Assembly: GCF_037126465.1 (NCBI RefSeq)
Contig: NC_088205.1
Location: 24,563,982-24,627,981 of the forward strand
Origin: Ornithodoros turicata
Taxonomy: Eukaryota > Arthropoda > Arachnida > Ixodida > Argasidae
Direction of reading: 5' to 3'
Length of the DNA: 64,000 bases
Shown: positions 21,065 to 32,061 of the stretch, in pieces
Position numbering within the stretch: the stretch's first letter is position 1
How the letters are laid out: each line of letters begins with the position of its first letter
Position numbers and translations under genes: made by a program
Notes under the pieces: model-generated
Database searches by the model: none
Seen by the model: only the letters and a program-made list of their open reading frames with translations
What the model was told of the DNA's origin: nothing

Positions 21065-21800
21065 CTCGCAGACATCACCACTCGCATCGCCACAGCACTC
21101 GCAGACGCCAAATTATCCATATCTTCCATTTCACTTAGTAATAACTCTGGATCTAAACGTGATATCGAAGATGTCATCATTTAATTACGTAGTCTGTATA
21201 TCCATGCTTAATAGCTATATTAGTCCGCGGCCCATACCTGTTTTCCTTGCTAGAGCCTGCGAAGTAGCGTTTGGTCATATCGTTCATTTTCAAGCGACCA
21301 AAGAACAAACAGGAGAGAAGATCACACACAAGTCGCTTTGTTGTTTCGTGTTTGTTCTTTGGTCGTTTGTGGATTTACACCAATCATCCCAATCTATATA
21401 CTTCAGACATTTTGCCAAATCGTCGCCCAAGTGGCACTCACTGGCGCCAAATTGTCAGTTTCCCCTATTTTAGCTCGTAATAACTCTTGATACCAACTTG
21501 ATACTGGCGGTATCATCATAAAATTACGTAGTCTGTGTATCGTCTGCGGACCGTAGCTGCCCAAGCAGCAAAATGCACTGAAAGTCGAGTGCAATAGGGG
21601 TGGACGGGTAGATGAAATGCCTTGAACAGATTCATGAAACTAGAGAACACTGATAAGACACATACCGTCCACCCCTAATGCACTCGACTTCCAGTACATT
21701 GTGCTGCTTGGATGTTGTCCTTGCTGCACCCTTACAAGTCGCACAATTTGTCGTCCAGGAGGCTATCACGGGCGCCAACCTGCCAATTTCATCCGGCAAT
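21065..21800. repeat. Three diverged direct repeats, with hairpins
   Basis: A motif of the form GACGCCAAATTATCC to AATAACTCTGGAT appears near 21080, 21430 and 21765 with considerable divergence. The first two are followed by AATTACGTAGTCTGT. Two hairpins lie between: CGACCAAAGAACAAAC at about 21295 with its complement at about 21350, and about 50-bp arms at 21562-21614 and 21664-21715 around GTCGAGTGCAATAGGGGTGG. No gene. Confidence 0.55.
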
Positions 21801-22065
21801 CTCTCGATATCTGGAAAGTCTCATGCTCGTTCTCACGTCTTATTCTTTATCTTACGCGAAAGCTCCCGGGCATGTTATCGGTGTTGTTATCAGGTCGGGG
21901 CGCGAAAAGGGAATTGTTCGCCTCAGATATCTCCTCCTCTTCCTTGTCCAAATCTGTTCCTCCTCACGCACTCACGCATCACTCTGTAAACTTAGCTTCC
22001 TTAAGTAGTCCTCTGCTATCAGGTCAAGCCGGATTTCAGAGGGTGTGTCTCGTATGCTGCTTTTG

Positions 22066-22206
22066 AAAGTACCTTGCGTGATAGCCGCCGGGTAGCCAGT
22101 TTTGTTTACATGTGAAGTGCGGGCATCTTTTTTTTTTTTGCCACAGCATCGCTAACTATGCCAGCACCTAAAAGAACTCTTCATTAGGGACCAGATGCTT
22201 CATTTA
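22066..22206 (+). repeat. Dispersed direct repeat, copy 1
   Basis: GAAAGTACCTTGCGTGATAG, GCCGCCGGGTAGCCAG and GGACCAGATGCTTCATTT recur in the same order at 27574-27705. The copies differ mainly in the length of a T run and in a few bases. Family unknown. Confidence 0.8.
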
Positions 22207-22429
22207 AAAAATAAATGAAAAATGGAAATGCAAAGAAAACTGAATCGAAATTAGAAAGGTTACACGGTAAGGCTTTGCGTTTTATATATCTGTATCGTCC
22301 TTGCACAGGCGGGTCTTCCGACTGTAGCTAAAATATTTGATGTCACTAGGTTAAAGCTTCAGTGCTGCATTTATAGAGACACACTGCGCATCGATAAGTC
22401 CCGGTGTTTAAAACCTTTCGTTGGTAAGC

Positions 22430-22757
22430 CAGCTACGAGGAGCTCATGACAAACACTTTGCAGAATCTAAGTTTCGCACATATTGTTTCCGTTTTTCATT
22501 CCTCGTTCGCAAAGTGAACGAATGGAACCAGATGCAGTCTAATGCGTTAAGTTGATTAGTTGACTGGTGAAGTGATTTCTTCTTCGCTTCTTTAGAAATA
22601 CATTTGTTCGCAAACTGACATGACAGGATCATCGTTGTGAGTATGTTGTATTCCTTGTCTGATTTCTTGTATCGTATACCCATGCCTTATGTTGTATCGT
22701 CTGATCTTATTGTAGCCTTAAGACCGATAGTTTGTCGTAAATAAATAAATAAGTAAA
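22430..22757 (+). pseudogene. LINE C-terminal fragment and 3' end (CR1/L2-like)
   Basis: In one frame RFSFLVRKVNEWNQM matches the conserved C-terminal motif of CR1/L2-type RT proteins (F-x-R-x2-x-x-W-N-x-LP). The following sequence is frame-broken, and the 3' end is AAATAAATAAATAAGTAAA at about 22740. Apart from this motif no domain can be assigned. Confidence 0.6.
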
Positions 22758-23120
22758 AATGCCATGAAGTTACTCGAACGAGCTCCAAGAAAAAAAAAAG
22801 GAAGAGGAAGGAGTAACGGGGTAATAACTTACCACTTTTACTCCATATTTCCACTCCTCCTGCTGTCAGTTAATGCTCCCTGCATTTGTCAAGTAACTCC
22901 ATCTCTGCAAATAGCTACTCCCACATCCCAAATGCTACAATTGTCTTAATTACATATTCATTGGTTTTCCACAAAGGTAGCTGGTGAGCTTATCATCCTT
23001 ACGGGAGAACATATCTCAACATGTTACCTTCTGACTCCCTACGCTATGCTTACCCCCCGGTTCGGTAGCTTCCCACTTGAGGCTGCGGAGGGAAACTCCC
23101 ACGTATTTTCTGCTAAGTAG

Positions 23121-23455
23121 AGGTCCCGACAAAAGTTTACGGAACACGCAAGCGACGTAGTTTTTCTTCGGCGCGACACCTTAGCGGCGGGTGGAAACGA
23201 GCTCCTTCACTCGTTCAGAGGGGTGGAGGGGTTAAAGTCACTACATTCAGTGACTTTAGGACGAGTGCGCCTATTCAAACCACTTCACGAGCACATTAAA
23301 GCGATACCAAAACTATCGCGGTGTGTCGCTACCAGCGTACTCGCCCACCCCTCTGAACGAGTAAACTGGCCCGCTTCCGTTCGCCGCCAGGGTGTCGTGC
23401 CAAAGAAAAAGTACGCCGCTCGCCTGTTCCGTAAACTTTTGTGGGGACCTGTAGT
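23121..23455. mobile_element. Foldback element with TTTACGGAAC ends, copy 1
   Basis: Imperfect arms of about 110 bp: left 23121-23240, right 23343-23455. Both carry ACAAAAGTTTACGGAACA close to the end, and CTCGTTCAGAGGGGTGG further in. The centre (23241-23342) has no ORF. A shorter relative lies at 43343-43555. Confidence 0.75.
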
Positions 23456-23819
23456 TCTGAGACGTATTCTTTCTGAGAGTGGTATTGGACAGGCTTCCCT
23501 GTTCTTTACCGTCATCATGCCTCCTTTTACACACACCTTTTCCCATCTCCTTGGTGCACCTAGCGATCAAGCCTCTACTACAATGCAACCATTGAATTTT
23601 CGAGATCCCAAAGGAGGTGCGGAGGTACTGGGGTTAACGCGTTTCATGGTGTCAGCATGACATCTATAATTGGTGTCCTGGAACTCCTTCTTGGAGGCCG
23701 TAAATTTTACTCCCAAAGGAATGCTCTGTGGGACAAGCTACTACTCCTGTGAGGGGGTCACGACGGCCCCATATATATATATATTTTTTTTCAGAGTGAG
23801 CAACTTAGTGGAACAAGAA

Positions 23820-23955
23820 AGCAGCAGTGTTGTATCCGCTACCGATACGAAGTAACGGAATACCGCTGCCTCTACATCACGAAAAAGTAGCGCTATACTA
23901 GTGTCAGTACAAATTTTGAAAAGTAGCGCGATACCGCTACCAAATAGAAGTGACA
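23820..23955. repeat. Short-word island: TAGCG / CGCTA
   Basis: Repeated GTAGCG and ACCGCTAC words in both orientations beside GTGTTGTATCCGCTACC. A related island at 35530-35705, read inverted, also begins AGTGTTGTA. Confidence 0.65.
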
Positions 23956-23993
23956 TAAATATTATGCTGCTACTTACCAACCATACCCTTCTC

Positions 23994-24649
23994 TATTCAC
24001 TCCGAGATCGAACAGTGTCGGCACGCCGCGGAGAAACGATGAACTACCGTAGTCTGCATAGCTTCCTCGCGTCATCTGCTTTTACACGTTTATTCTGCAT
24101 TCAGCGCAGTAGATGGTTAGGAGAACCGAACAGTATCGTACCATCGCGGCACAAGTGATCCCCCGGTGAATGTACACAGGAATTACGAAAAAGAACAATC
24201 AACTCCGAATATCGGCCGGCGTGTTATCCACACTAGAAAGGTGACAGTGTCCCCCCCTATAGGTCGATATCGCAGCGAATAGGCAACATCTTACCGTAGG
24301 CATCTTGTTGCGAATGTGTCTAAAGACGGTGCAATATTTATGACCTCTCACATAGCCAGCATGCAGCATATTCGCTACGAGATCGACCTATAGGGGGCGA
24401 CACTGTCACCTTTCTAGTGTGGATAACACGCTGGCCGATGTTCGGAGTTTATGGTTCTTTTCTGTAATTCTTGTGTATATTCACCGGAAGATCACTTGTG
24501 CCGCGATGGTACGATACTGTTCGGTTCCCCAATGCTTCACCTAATGCACTGAACGCGGAATAAACGTATAAAAGCAGACGACGCGTCCACACTAGGATAG
24601 TTTTGCGTCCTCCGCAGCGCGCCGACACCGTTCGATCTCGGAGCGAATA
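23994..24649. mobile_element. Foldback element, about 285-bp arms
   Basis: Left arm 23994-24281 and right arm 24369-24649 are inverted copies with modest divergence. Outer end TATTCACTCCGAGATCGAAC; inner end CACTAGAAAGGTGACAGTGT and CCTATAGGTCGAT. The loop is about 87 bp. There is no ORF across it. The end sequence (GAGATCGAACAGTGTCGGC) is shared with arms at 58994-59040 and 60300-60365. Confidence 0.85.
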
Positions 24650-24744
24650 CCACCACTTACAGCCAAGATATATACTTTCACATTGATCTTGATGATGAGA
24701 TGATGGGCATTTAGGACATAATTTAATGCATATAGTTAGGTGCA

Positions 24745-24840
24745 CGAATATTCGAAATGTCGAATATATGAAACGAATTCCTGATGCTATTCGAATGCTA
24801 TTCGCAACCTATTTCCAGTATTCCAAAATTTCGGATAAGA
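24745..24840. repeat. Short-word island: TATTCG / CGAATA
   Basis: TATTCG and CGAATA recur at short, irregular intervals (ATATTCGAAATGTCGAATAT, GCTATTCGAATGCTATTCGC). A second island of the same word is at 27425-27510. Confidence 0.65.
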
Positions 24841-25159
24841 ACGTAGAAGGTTGAGTCAAGATCCACTTGGCAAAACTAATAACAAAACTATAGAAAACTG
24901 AAGCTTTAATTTATTGTATACAAGCTTTCGCCGTTTGCCCATCGGCTTAGCCTTCCTCCCCGGTCTGGTTATATCCCAATCCCTTTGGCACTTATAATAT
25001 GCTGCTTCCCGTGTGCCACTTTTGCCGCCAGTTTTGACCGGTTTCACATTTTTTCTCTGAATCATATGCGGTTTCTGCGTTCCTTCCATTATCCCCTGTA
25101 CTATGCCCGCGGGTTTGTGACCTCCCTTTTGCAGCCACGTGGTACTTGTCAGCCCTCCG

Positions 25160-25500
25160 TTAATTTCCCCAACAACACCGAATATCCACTGGATGTACGA
25201 TTAATGTCCTAACGTCCGTGGTCAGATTTGTCTGTCTGATGGATATCCCTCTCATATACAGCGTGGATGAAGAAAATAAAGCGCGGAAACCATGTCGTCA
25301 GAATATCCAGAAACGGACATGCGCGGTGATCTATGCCCCATCAACACATGTCAGTCCTAAGGACATGTGATGTACGTCTGAAGCTGGATGTTGGAATATC
25401 CTGGGGATAACGAGTTTCGTCCGGCATATATGTACGCTCACAGATCCAAGTGGAGAAAGGAGTCCTCTTGGACGTCCGACAGACATCCAGTGTTCTGCGC
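25160..25500. repeat. GGATATCC-type diverged repeats (minus orientation)
   Basis: 25361-25495 is the complement of the units at 26258-26545 (GGACATGTGATGTACGTCTG, AACGAGTTTCGT, GAAAGGAGTCCTC). Upstream, 25185-25330 holds more diverged words of the type AATATCCA and GGATATCC. Confidence 0.65.
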
Positions 25501-25914
25501 TGCTTGCCCCTGACATCTTTTTTTTTTTGTCTGAGATTCAAGCGCTTGATGTGACATATAGAATGAAACTAGCATTTTTTGCACCGTTTATGTGGATCAA
25601 CAGTTAAGAGTTATGGGACAACATGCCGTGCCTGAAACCGGAATCAGGAATTTCATCAATTTCATCATAGCTGACAAGAAAAAGTGACGGTAGCTGTGAG
25701 AGTATAATCCCATTCCTCTACAGTTATTGTACCCTATAAACCCGCGCTTTCTTTTTCGGAAACACTAAAGAACCAGGATACTGGCGGTTCTTAGAATATT
25801 CGAACTTGGCAAGTGCGCACAACACGTCAGCCAACTCACACAAAGCGAAAAACGAACGATGAGAGCCGAAAAGCGATTGCTAATATGGTGGATGCTTCTT
25901 CTTTTTTTTTTTTT

Positions 25915-26042
25915 TCCGTGATGAAACATCTTCGGTCGTAATGAGACACCTTCGGCCGTCATGAGATTTTGGCTGTAATGAGACACTTGGGAATCAAAGG
26001 ATTTTCGACCGTAATGAGACTTCGGCCGTAATGAGATGTTAC
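25915..26042 (+). repeat. Minisatellite TTCGGCCGTAATGAGAC
   Basis: A unit of about 17-22 bp with core CGGCCGTAATGAGAC occurs about six times with substitutions (CGGTCGTAATGAGACA, TTCGACCGTAATGAGAC). Preceded by a T run at 25900-25916. Confidence 0.8.
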
Positions 26043-26257
26043 CGTTGGGGAAGTCCGCGAGGTTCTGGGCGTAGCATTTACTGTGTTAACCATTAGTTTA
26101 ATGTAGTCCAACAATTCCGTTTGATTAAATTATTCACATTTGTAATATAGCATGTGTGCTAAATATATTATGCCTGCTTTATTAGGAGCATTAACTGGAA
26201 GAAATGTCCATAAAACGTCCCTCCCTCGTTCGATTAACGTTCCTATATATCTTTCGG

Positions 26258-26545
26258 ACGTCCCAGACGACTCCTCCTTTCTCTCACTTGGACATGTGAG
26301 CGTACATGTATCGGAAGAAACTCGTTATCTCCAGGATATCCCAACATCCAGCTTCAGACGTACATCGGATATCCCTAGGACAGCCGCGTGTTATTGGGCT
26401 GGATGTCTGCTGGACGTCAAAGAGGACTCCTTCTTTCTCTCACTGGGACATGTGAGCGTATATATATCGAATGAAACTCGTTAACCCTAGGATATCCCAA
26501 CGTCCAACTTCTGACGTACATAGGATATCCATAGGACAGCCTTGT
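26258..26545 (+). repeat. Tandem pair of about 145-bp units with GGATATCC words
   Basis: Copies at 26258-26397 and 26398-26545. Each has TTTCTCTCACTTGGACATGT or a near copy, GAAACTCGTTA, AGGATATCCCAAC and CCTAGGACAGCC or CCATAGGACAGCC. The inverted relative is at 25361-25495. Non-coding; overlapping ORFs are fortuitous. Confidence 0.75.
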
Positions 26546-26689
26546 GTTGTGGGGGTTGTATTCTTTACCCTCTCTCTTTTCGCATGTTCACGTGTGTGCC
26601 ATCCAAGTGTATATATATATTTGTGACCCAAATGCTGTTATTTTTGTACCCGACGAAATAGTACTGAAACGAGATATCGCTGTCCTGTC

Positions 26690-26848
26690 GCCATTCTGCA
26701 AGTCGGCTTGGGCTCATTACATTTAAGAGATAGGTGAAGCCCACATCACGGTACCGCCATTGTTCTTTTGCTGTGCAACTCCATTCTGCAAGTCCGCTTC
26801 ACCTCATTACACTGTAGCGTTAGGTGAAGCCCGCTTTACACTGTTTAC
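26690..26848 (+). repeat. Diverged tandem pair of about 90 bp
   Basis: CATTCTGCAAGTC and AGGTGAAGCCC occur in the same order twice (26692-26757 and 26781-26845). Confidence 0.6.
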
Positions 26849-27424
26849 AATATTCTGTCAGCAGAGAAGAAAATGACAGAAATGTTGGTCCACAAGGGGG
26901 AAGTAACCAACAAAAAGAACAACAACAACAACTTTACCAAGCGCATGCTCTGCGCGAAAGCCTGTACCTTATTAAATTTTAGGAAGTCTCCAGTGTTTTT
27001 CTTTTTGTTTGTAATATTCTCTCATCAAAGTCTACATATTCTGCGAGCTCATGGTCAGCACTGTACTCTGGGCATTCTAGGTTCCAGTAAATGTACTCCC
27101 AACTTCCAGAGTTATGTTCAGTAACAGATGGAAATACCGTGCAGTTTCTAAAAAAAGTACACGTAAAGTAAAGTACAAGTAAATTCACGTTGTAAGCACA
27201 GAAATGAGGAGATGCACACAAAGCAGGCTGCATGGAACATGTTGACTAACTCTCAATGCAGTTTATCTCACTAATGCAGCTAGTCTACCATACACAACAC
27301 AGAGGGAGCCTTCTCTCACGATATGTTATGCTGGGTGAAAAGGCTCACATGTTTGAAGCAGAAAATCATATAATGAGCACAAAACCACAAAATATTTCGC
27401 CCTGAGGTGTTCGAAATTATGCAA

Positions 27425-27510
27425 TCTTGGACTTTTCTGATTAATCGAATTCAATTCGCCATCTGAAGAAATCAATCGTAAACTATTCGCAATGGAAATT
27501 ATGCTATTCG
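27425..27510. repeat. Second TATTCG / AATTCG word island
   Basis: Words ATCGAATTCAATTCGCC, CTATTCGCAAT and GCTATTCGCACAG recur; compare 24745-24840. Confidence 0.55.
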
Positions 27511-27573
27511 CACAGTTCTAGGCCTCATAGGGACTGTGCGACAAACTGGTGGCGCCGTGATGCGGCCTCCGGA

Positions 27574-27705
27574 GAAAGTACCTTGCGTGATAGCCGCCGG
27601 GTAGTCAGTTTTGTTTACATGTGAAGTGCGGGCATCTTTTTTTGCCACAGCATCGCTAACTGTACCAGCACGTAAAAGAATTCATAAGGGACCAGATGCT
27701 TCATT
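27574..27705 (+). repeat. Dispersed direct repeat, copy 2
   Basis: Same word order as 22066-22206, with a shorter T run. The overlapping ORF at 27611-27808 has no recognisable domain. Confidence 0.8.
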
Positions 27706-27879
27706 TTTCGTGATTTCTGCGCTTCCAATACCACCGAGGTCACTAGACTCGCAGCAAATAGCGTTTGTGACGCGCGTTCGGCCATTGCATGAGGTGAGCT
27801 CAACATGAGCGAATATATTCTATTTCTTTTGTTCTCTTGTTGTTTCAATGAAACTGAATGAGGACCTGCAAAATGATCA

Positions 27880-27966
27880 ATGATTTACACTTATTATTAT
27901 TAAGTGTAATTTAAGTGTAATTAAGTGTAATTATTAAGTGTAAGTGTATTTACACTTATCATTATT
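27880..27966. repeat. Short-word island: TTACACTTA / TAAGTGTAA
   Basis: AAGTGTAA and its complement occur about six times within 85 bp, forming local palindromes around TTATTATTATTAAGTG. Confidence 0.75.
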
Positions 27967-28130
27967 ACTTTCGTGACGGTGAAACGCCGCTGGATACTGT
28001 ATGACCGTCAAATGCACCGACCAAATGGCAACCTATTTCGAGATAATAATTGAGGTGTTTCATCGCCAGTGCCCAGAGCCGATATTGCTCCCGGTATATG
28101 ACGAGTGTCACAGTGAGAACATAAGTTCTA

Positions 28131-28378
28131 CACTCTAGAAACTGAACTTCACCGCATAGCACGCTCTGCGCCAACCATTGCCACGAATGATTGGGTTATC
28201 GCTTCTGATTCGAGGAGAGAGAGAGGCGTACGCCTTTGTATGTCAATTATTATATATCCAAATTTACACAAAAAGGCGTACGCCTCCCTCTCTCCTCGAA
28301 TCAGAAGCGATAACCCTATCATTCGTGGCAATGGTTGGCGCAGAGCGTGCTATGCGGTGAAGTTCAGTTTTTAGAGTG
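28131..28378. mobile_element. Hairpin MITE copy 4 (family H, GCGCCAACC type)
   Basis: Ends CACTCTAGAAACTGAACTTC and complement; arms nearly perfect through CGAATGAT and ATTCGAGGAGAGAGAG. Flanking TA at 28129-28130 and 28379-28380. The loop is near 28250. The similar 60-codon ORFs on both strands are a consequence of the palindrome, not genes. Confidence 0.9.
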
Positions 28379-28562
28379 TACGTTGTCCAAAAGGTTTGGT
28401 ATTTACTCACCGACCATTTCACAGCTGTCGTCCCGGTAGCCTACGGCGGCAGCCGAGGTAAAAACTCATATACTTTCTTCTTTGAGGATCTCTTTAGCGT
28501 TACTGTATCTGAAGATACTGGAAAAGCCGCAGTACAAGTTCCGGCAATAAGTTTTGACCCCA

Positions 28563-28800
28563 CACTCTTAAAAATGAACTTCACCACATAGCACGCTCCT
28601 AGCCAACCATCATCCCGAATGACAACGTTCTCGCCCTAGATTTGTTCAAAACGGGAGGCGGAGCCTATTTTGTGCTCATTATACACGGCACAGAATAGGC
28701 TCCGCCTCCCGTTTTCAACAAATCAGGGGCGAGAACGTAGTCATTCGGGATGATGGTTGGCTAGGAGCGTGCTATGTGGTGAAGTTCATTTTTAAGAGTG
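28563..28800. mobile_element. Hairpin MITE copy 5 (family H, long type)
   Basis: Ends CACTCTTAAAAATGAAC and complement; core GGGAGGCGGAGCCTATTTTG with its complement. Flanked by CA on both sides (28561-28562 and 28801-28802), so the 2-bp duplication is not always TA. Confidence 0.9.
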
Positions 28801-28802
28801 CA

Positions 28803-29520
28803 CGTGTTTATTTGTATGGATAAATAGGACGCACGATGTAAATTTCAGTGACGAAGCTATGTGTGTGCAAAGACGACGAAAGGAATACAAGACTCAGTCA
28901 AAAACATGATATTACAAACGGCTGGAATCAGAGGAGCACGAATATAGCCTTCGCTAGCAAGCCAGGATTTTGTGAGGAGTCAAATAACCATCCACTCGAC
29001 GTATCACTTACAGAAGTTTTGACCGGACAAACGCGAGTGGCTATTCTCCTTCCGTACTGTTAGATGCATTATAAATACCGTAGTTGCTTCTGTGCAGTTT
29101 GTCTCCATTCTCTTCGTTCGCGCCCCAGAAAGGTTCCACATTATTTGCACTTCGAAAATTAGCCCTTCTAATTATGGCGGTCGCCACGCAAGCTACGGTT
29201 CCACTTGAGAATGCATAGAACGGGCGGCGTGGTATCACGTCGGATACGCCCAAGACCGCCACTGGCGGCTCTGTCGCGACGGAACAGCGCGCCCCCTTTA
29301 GGTGTCGCACGGTACCTATAGCGCATATGTGCGTTTAGTAATTTTCCCGTCATAATGTTTCGAAAACAAGGCTGTTTCTCTGCAATAACAGTATTTTGTT
29401 CGCGATATCCGCGAATCCCAACCTCAGACTTTTCCGTCTGTTTACTGTCGACGGTTGATCAGTCTTCCCTGTGGTCACGTGTCGCAACTACCACCATTGG
29501 CAACCACTCATGGAGTCAAC
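28803..29520. other. Unassigned spacer
   Basis: No gene or repeat recognised. Confidence 0.5.
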
Positions 29521-30275
29521 ATGTGTCATTTGACTATTATAAAAAAAAAAAAAAAACGGCTTAACGGAAAAATATGGGGTAAGCGGCTACCTTCTGGCCA
29601 TTCAATTTCCCATCTACTACTTTCAACGACTTCTAATTGAAATAAATGGAATTTTTCGAGTTGAACTCGGAAATTTGCCTAGTCAATGTAACGTTTTTCT
29701 TGCTAAATCAGATAGACCGTGGTTGAATCAGCCAAACCCACCACAAAATACGATTCGTAGTACGGTGGTTATGTTCAGAAAAGTTGACCGCAAATTGAGG
29801 TTTAGTTGCGCATATCTCAGCGACGCACAAAGTCGGCCGCAAAACAGCGGCGTGAGGAGGGCATATCACTCGCCACCTGACAGAGCGGCTGCAGAAAAAG
29901 GAGGAAAGGGAGCAAGAGACGCCTCGTATGTGCAGATAAGCGGGTTTAAAAAGGCATAATATGATAGGTATAAGGCATAAACAAAGAAAGCAAATAAAGC
30001 TAGGAAGTTAATTGGTGCTTTTGACTTCTTCTACCATGCTGATGGAAGGCACGACTCTTTAGCGTAAATGCCTGATCGTTCGTGTGCGTAGCACACCGCT
30101 CTGTCCGGGTCGGAACCAAGAACGCCTCCTGCTTGCTTTGACATCCCCGCCCCTCTCGAGCATCCCATCGTCTTCCACAAACACTCGTTACGAAAAAGAG
30201 TACACGAATGTGAACAAAATATCTTATTTGTACAGAACTTTGGTTTACCCGGTTCTTTTAGCTTTTTGTGGCCTG

Positions 30276-30559
30276 CACTCTAAAAACAAGGCTTCACCGC
30301 ACAGCACACCGAGAACCAACCGTTATTATGCAGAATAATTCTCTTCTGTGCAACCGTTATTATGCAGGATGATTGGTTCTGTAATTTGCAGAAAACGGTG
30401 GGTGTACGCCTTTCTGGGATAGTTATGTACAAATGTCAATGTACCAAAAAGGCATACACCTACCGTTTTCAACAAATGAGGGGACACACAACGATATCAT
30501 TGGACATATTCACTATACGAAAAGCGGTGTTATGCGCTGAAGCTCTGTTTTTAGAGTGT
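30276..30559. mobile_element. Hairpin MITE copy 6 (family H, diverged)
   Basis: Ends CACTCTAAAAACAAGGCTTC and a complement of similar length; core GTACGCCTTTCTGGGA. The left arm has an internal duplication of CAACCGTTATTATGCAG. Clearly older than copies 4 and 5. Confidence 0.8.
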
Positions 30560-30703
30560 GGTGGTGGTGGTTGTGGTTGTGGGGGGGATTGTGAACATGG
30601 TGATAGAGCAGCGCCATCCAAGTGTATCGTCGCACGATCCGCCTCAGCTAAAAATGTTCAAAGTGACCGCCTTCGGCGCCAATGCATAGTTGTGACCTGC
30701 GGA

Positions 30704-30979
30704 CTATGTCAGCGTTGCTCTTTTAGTTTCCCTTGGGCGAAGTGACCTACAGAAAGAAGTTATTTTCTCCTGCAAGTCAAGAGGCGATCGGGCTTCTTCT
30801 TTGTATACCTCCTCCTTGATGTGTCCCCACAAATAAAAATCCATCGGAGTCAAGTCAAGAGCCAAAATCATTGCCCAAGTCATCTGAATGTTGCCCGTAC
30901 TCCATCGTTCCTGTTCAAGATCAAGCAGCGTCCCTCTTCGGCGTGTCCCTCCTTCTCCACCGATGCCGACACCCATCAT
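30704..30979 (-). pseudogene. Mariner-like (Tc1/mariner superfamily) transposase fragment
   Basis: On minus, LDLTPMDFYLWGHIKEEVYK, then SPLDLQEKITSF, matches the end of the catalytic domain of mariner-like DDE/D transposases, where a conserved SPDLTPxDFxLWG motif includes the last catalytic Asp. The usual PPRSPD lead-in reads ALD here and the frame upstream is degraded. About 50 recognisable residues remain of roughly 345 expected. It lies inside the 29521-32061 foldback. No mariner-type ends are seen directly beside it. Confidence 0.65.
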
Positions 30980-32061
30980 TTACTCTTGATCTGACCAAGA
31001 TATGCCGCTCCTCGGACCGCACTCACGCACCGCCTATCTGCCCTGGGGCACAGAGACCTCTCTTTGTCACCCTAGTGGGCCCCGTAGGGCAGAAGCAATG
31101 GGCTGTTACCAGAGCGCTATTATGTTTCCTGGGTGACTCTGGGCTCCTGGACTGCCTCTGAGCGATAGTGTACTCATGCCCCCCTGCTGCCCATGTGCCG
31201 CTTGCGTCTTTCTCCTTATCTGTTTCTGTTTTTTTTTTTCTTTTTTTACAAGACATAGCAAGTCGACTACTGCCTGGCTGACCTTTCCTCTTAAAGTGCC
31301 TCTTTTTTTTCTCGTAATAAACATATCCCCCCCCAAAAAAAAATCATTCTGGATTTTTCTCTGTTTGAAAACACAGAGCCTGCCATGGCTAGCTCTTTTG
31401 GCCGTTCAGCAGTCAATGCAGCCGAACTCTGAAATGTTCATATCGGGGTAATGCACCTATGACTGTACAGCAGTCACGCCGATAACGAGGGCGGTGACCT
31501 TCATGTGTGACATCCGTTGACAGCAGCAAACTACATTGTCGCTACCCTTCCCTTATTTTTCAGCTGCTCTGTCTATCAGGTGGAGAGTGGTATACCCCCT
31601 CACGGCGCTGTTTTACGGCCGACTTAGTGCGTCGCTGAAATACGCGCAACTAAACCTCAATTTTCGGACAACTTTTCTGGACATAACCACCGTACTACGA
31701 ATCGAATTTTGCGGTGGGTTTGGCTAATTCAACCACGGTCTATCTGATTTAGCAAGAAAAACGTTATATTGACTAGGCAAATTTCCGAGTTCAATTCAAA
31801 AATTCAATTTATTTCAATTAAAAGTCGTTTGATTTGATTTGATTTTATATCTATCTGGCGCAGGGATAATACAGATCAAGCTGCGCCGAAGTAGCTGTAC
31901 AAAGAGCAGGACATTTCCATTGACTTTGGGTATGTTCCTAGGCAATTAAAAGTCGTTAAAAGTAATTTTAGTAGGTGGCAAACTGAATGGCAGGAACGTA
32001 GCCGCTTACCTAGTATTTTTCCGTTAAGCCGTTCTTTTTATAATGGTCAAATGACACGTTT

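Larger units (their letters stand above)
29521..32061. mobile_element. Foldback transposon with about 330-bp terminal inverted repeats
   Basis: Left arm about 29521-29848, right arm about 31611-32061. Shared words include AACGGCTTAACGGAAAAATA at the outer end, GCTAAATCAGATAGACCGTG in the middle and CAACTAAACCTCAA (right) with its complement (left) inside. The right arm contains an extra block of about 110 bp (31830-31950). The 1.75 kb between the arms holds a hairpin MITE and a mariner-like transposase remnant, neither of which need belong to the element. Flanking duplication not identified. Non-autonomous as it stands. Confidence 0.75.

Noticed and set aside
28149..28360. Two similar 60-codon ORFs on opposite strands, also at 54039-54238
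   Set aside because: They lie in the arms of palindromic MITEs, where each strand reads the same sequence. They are structural echoes.
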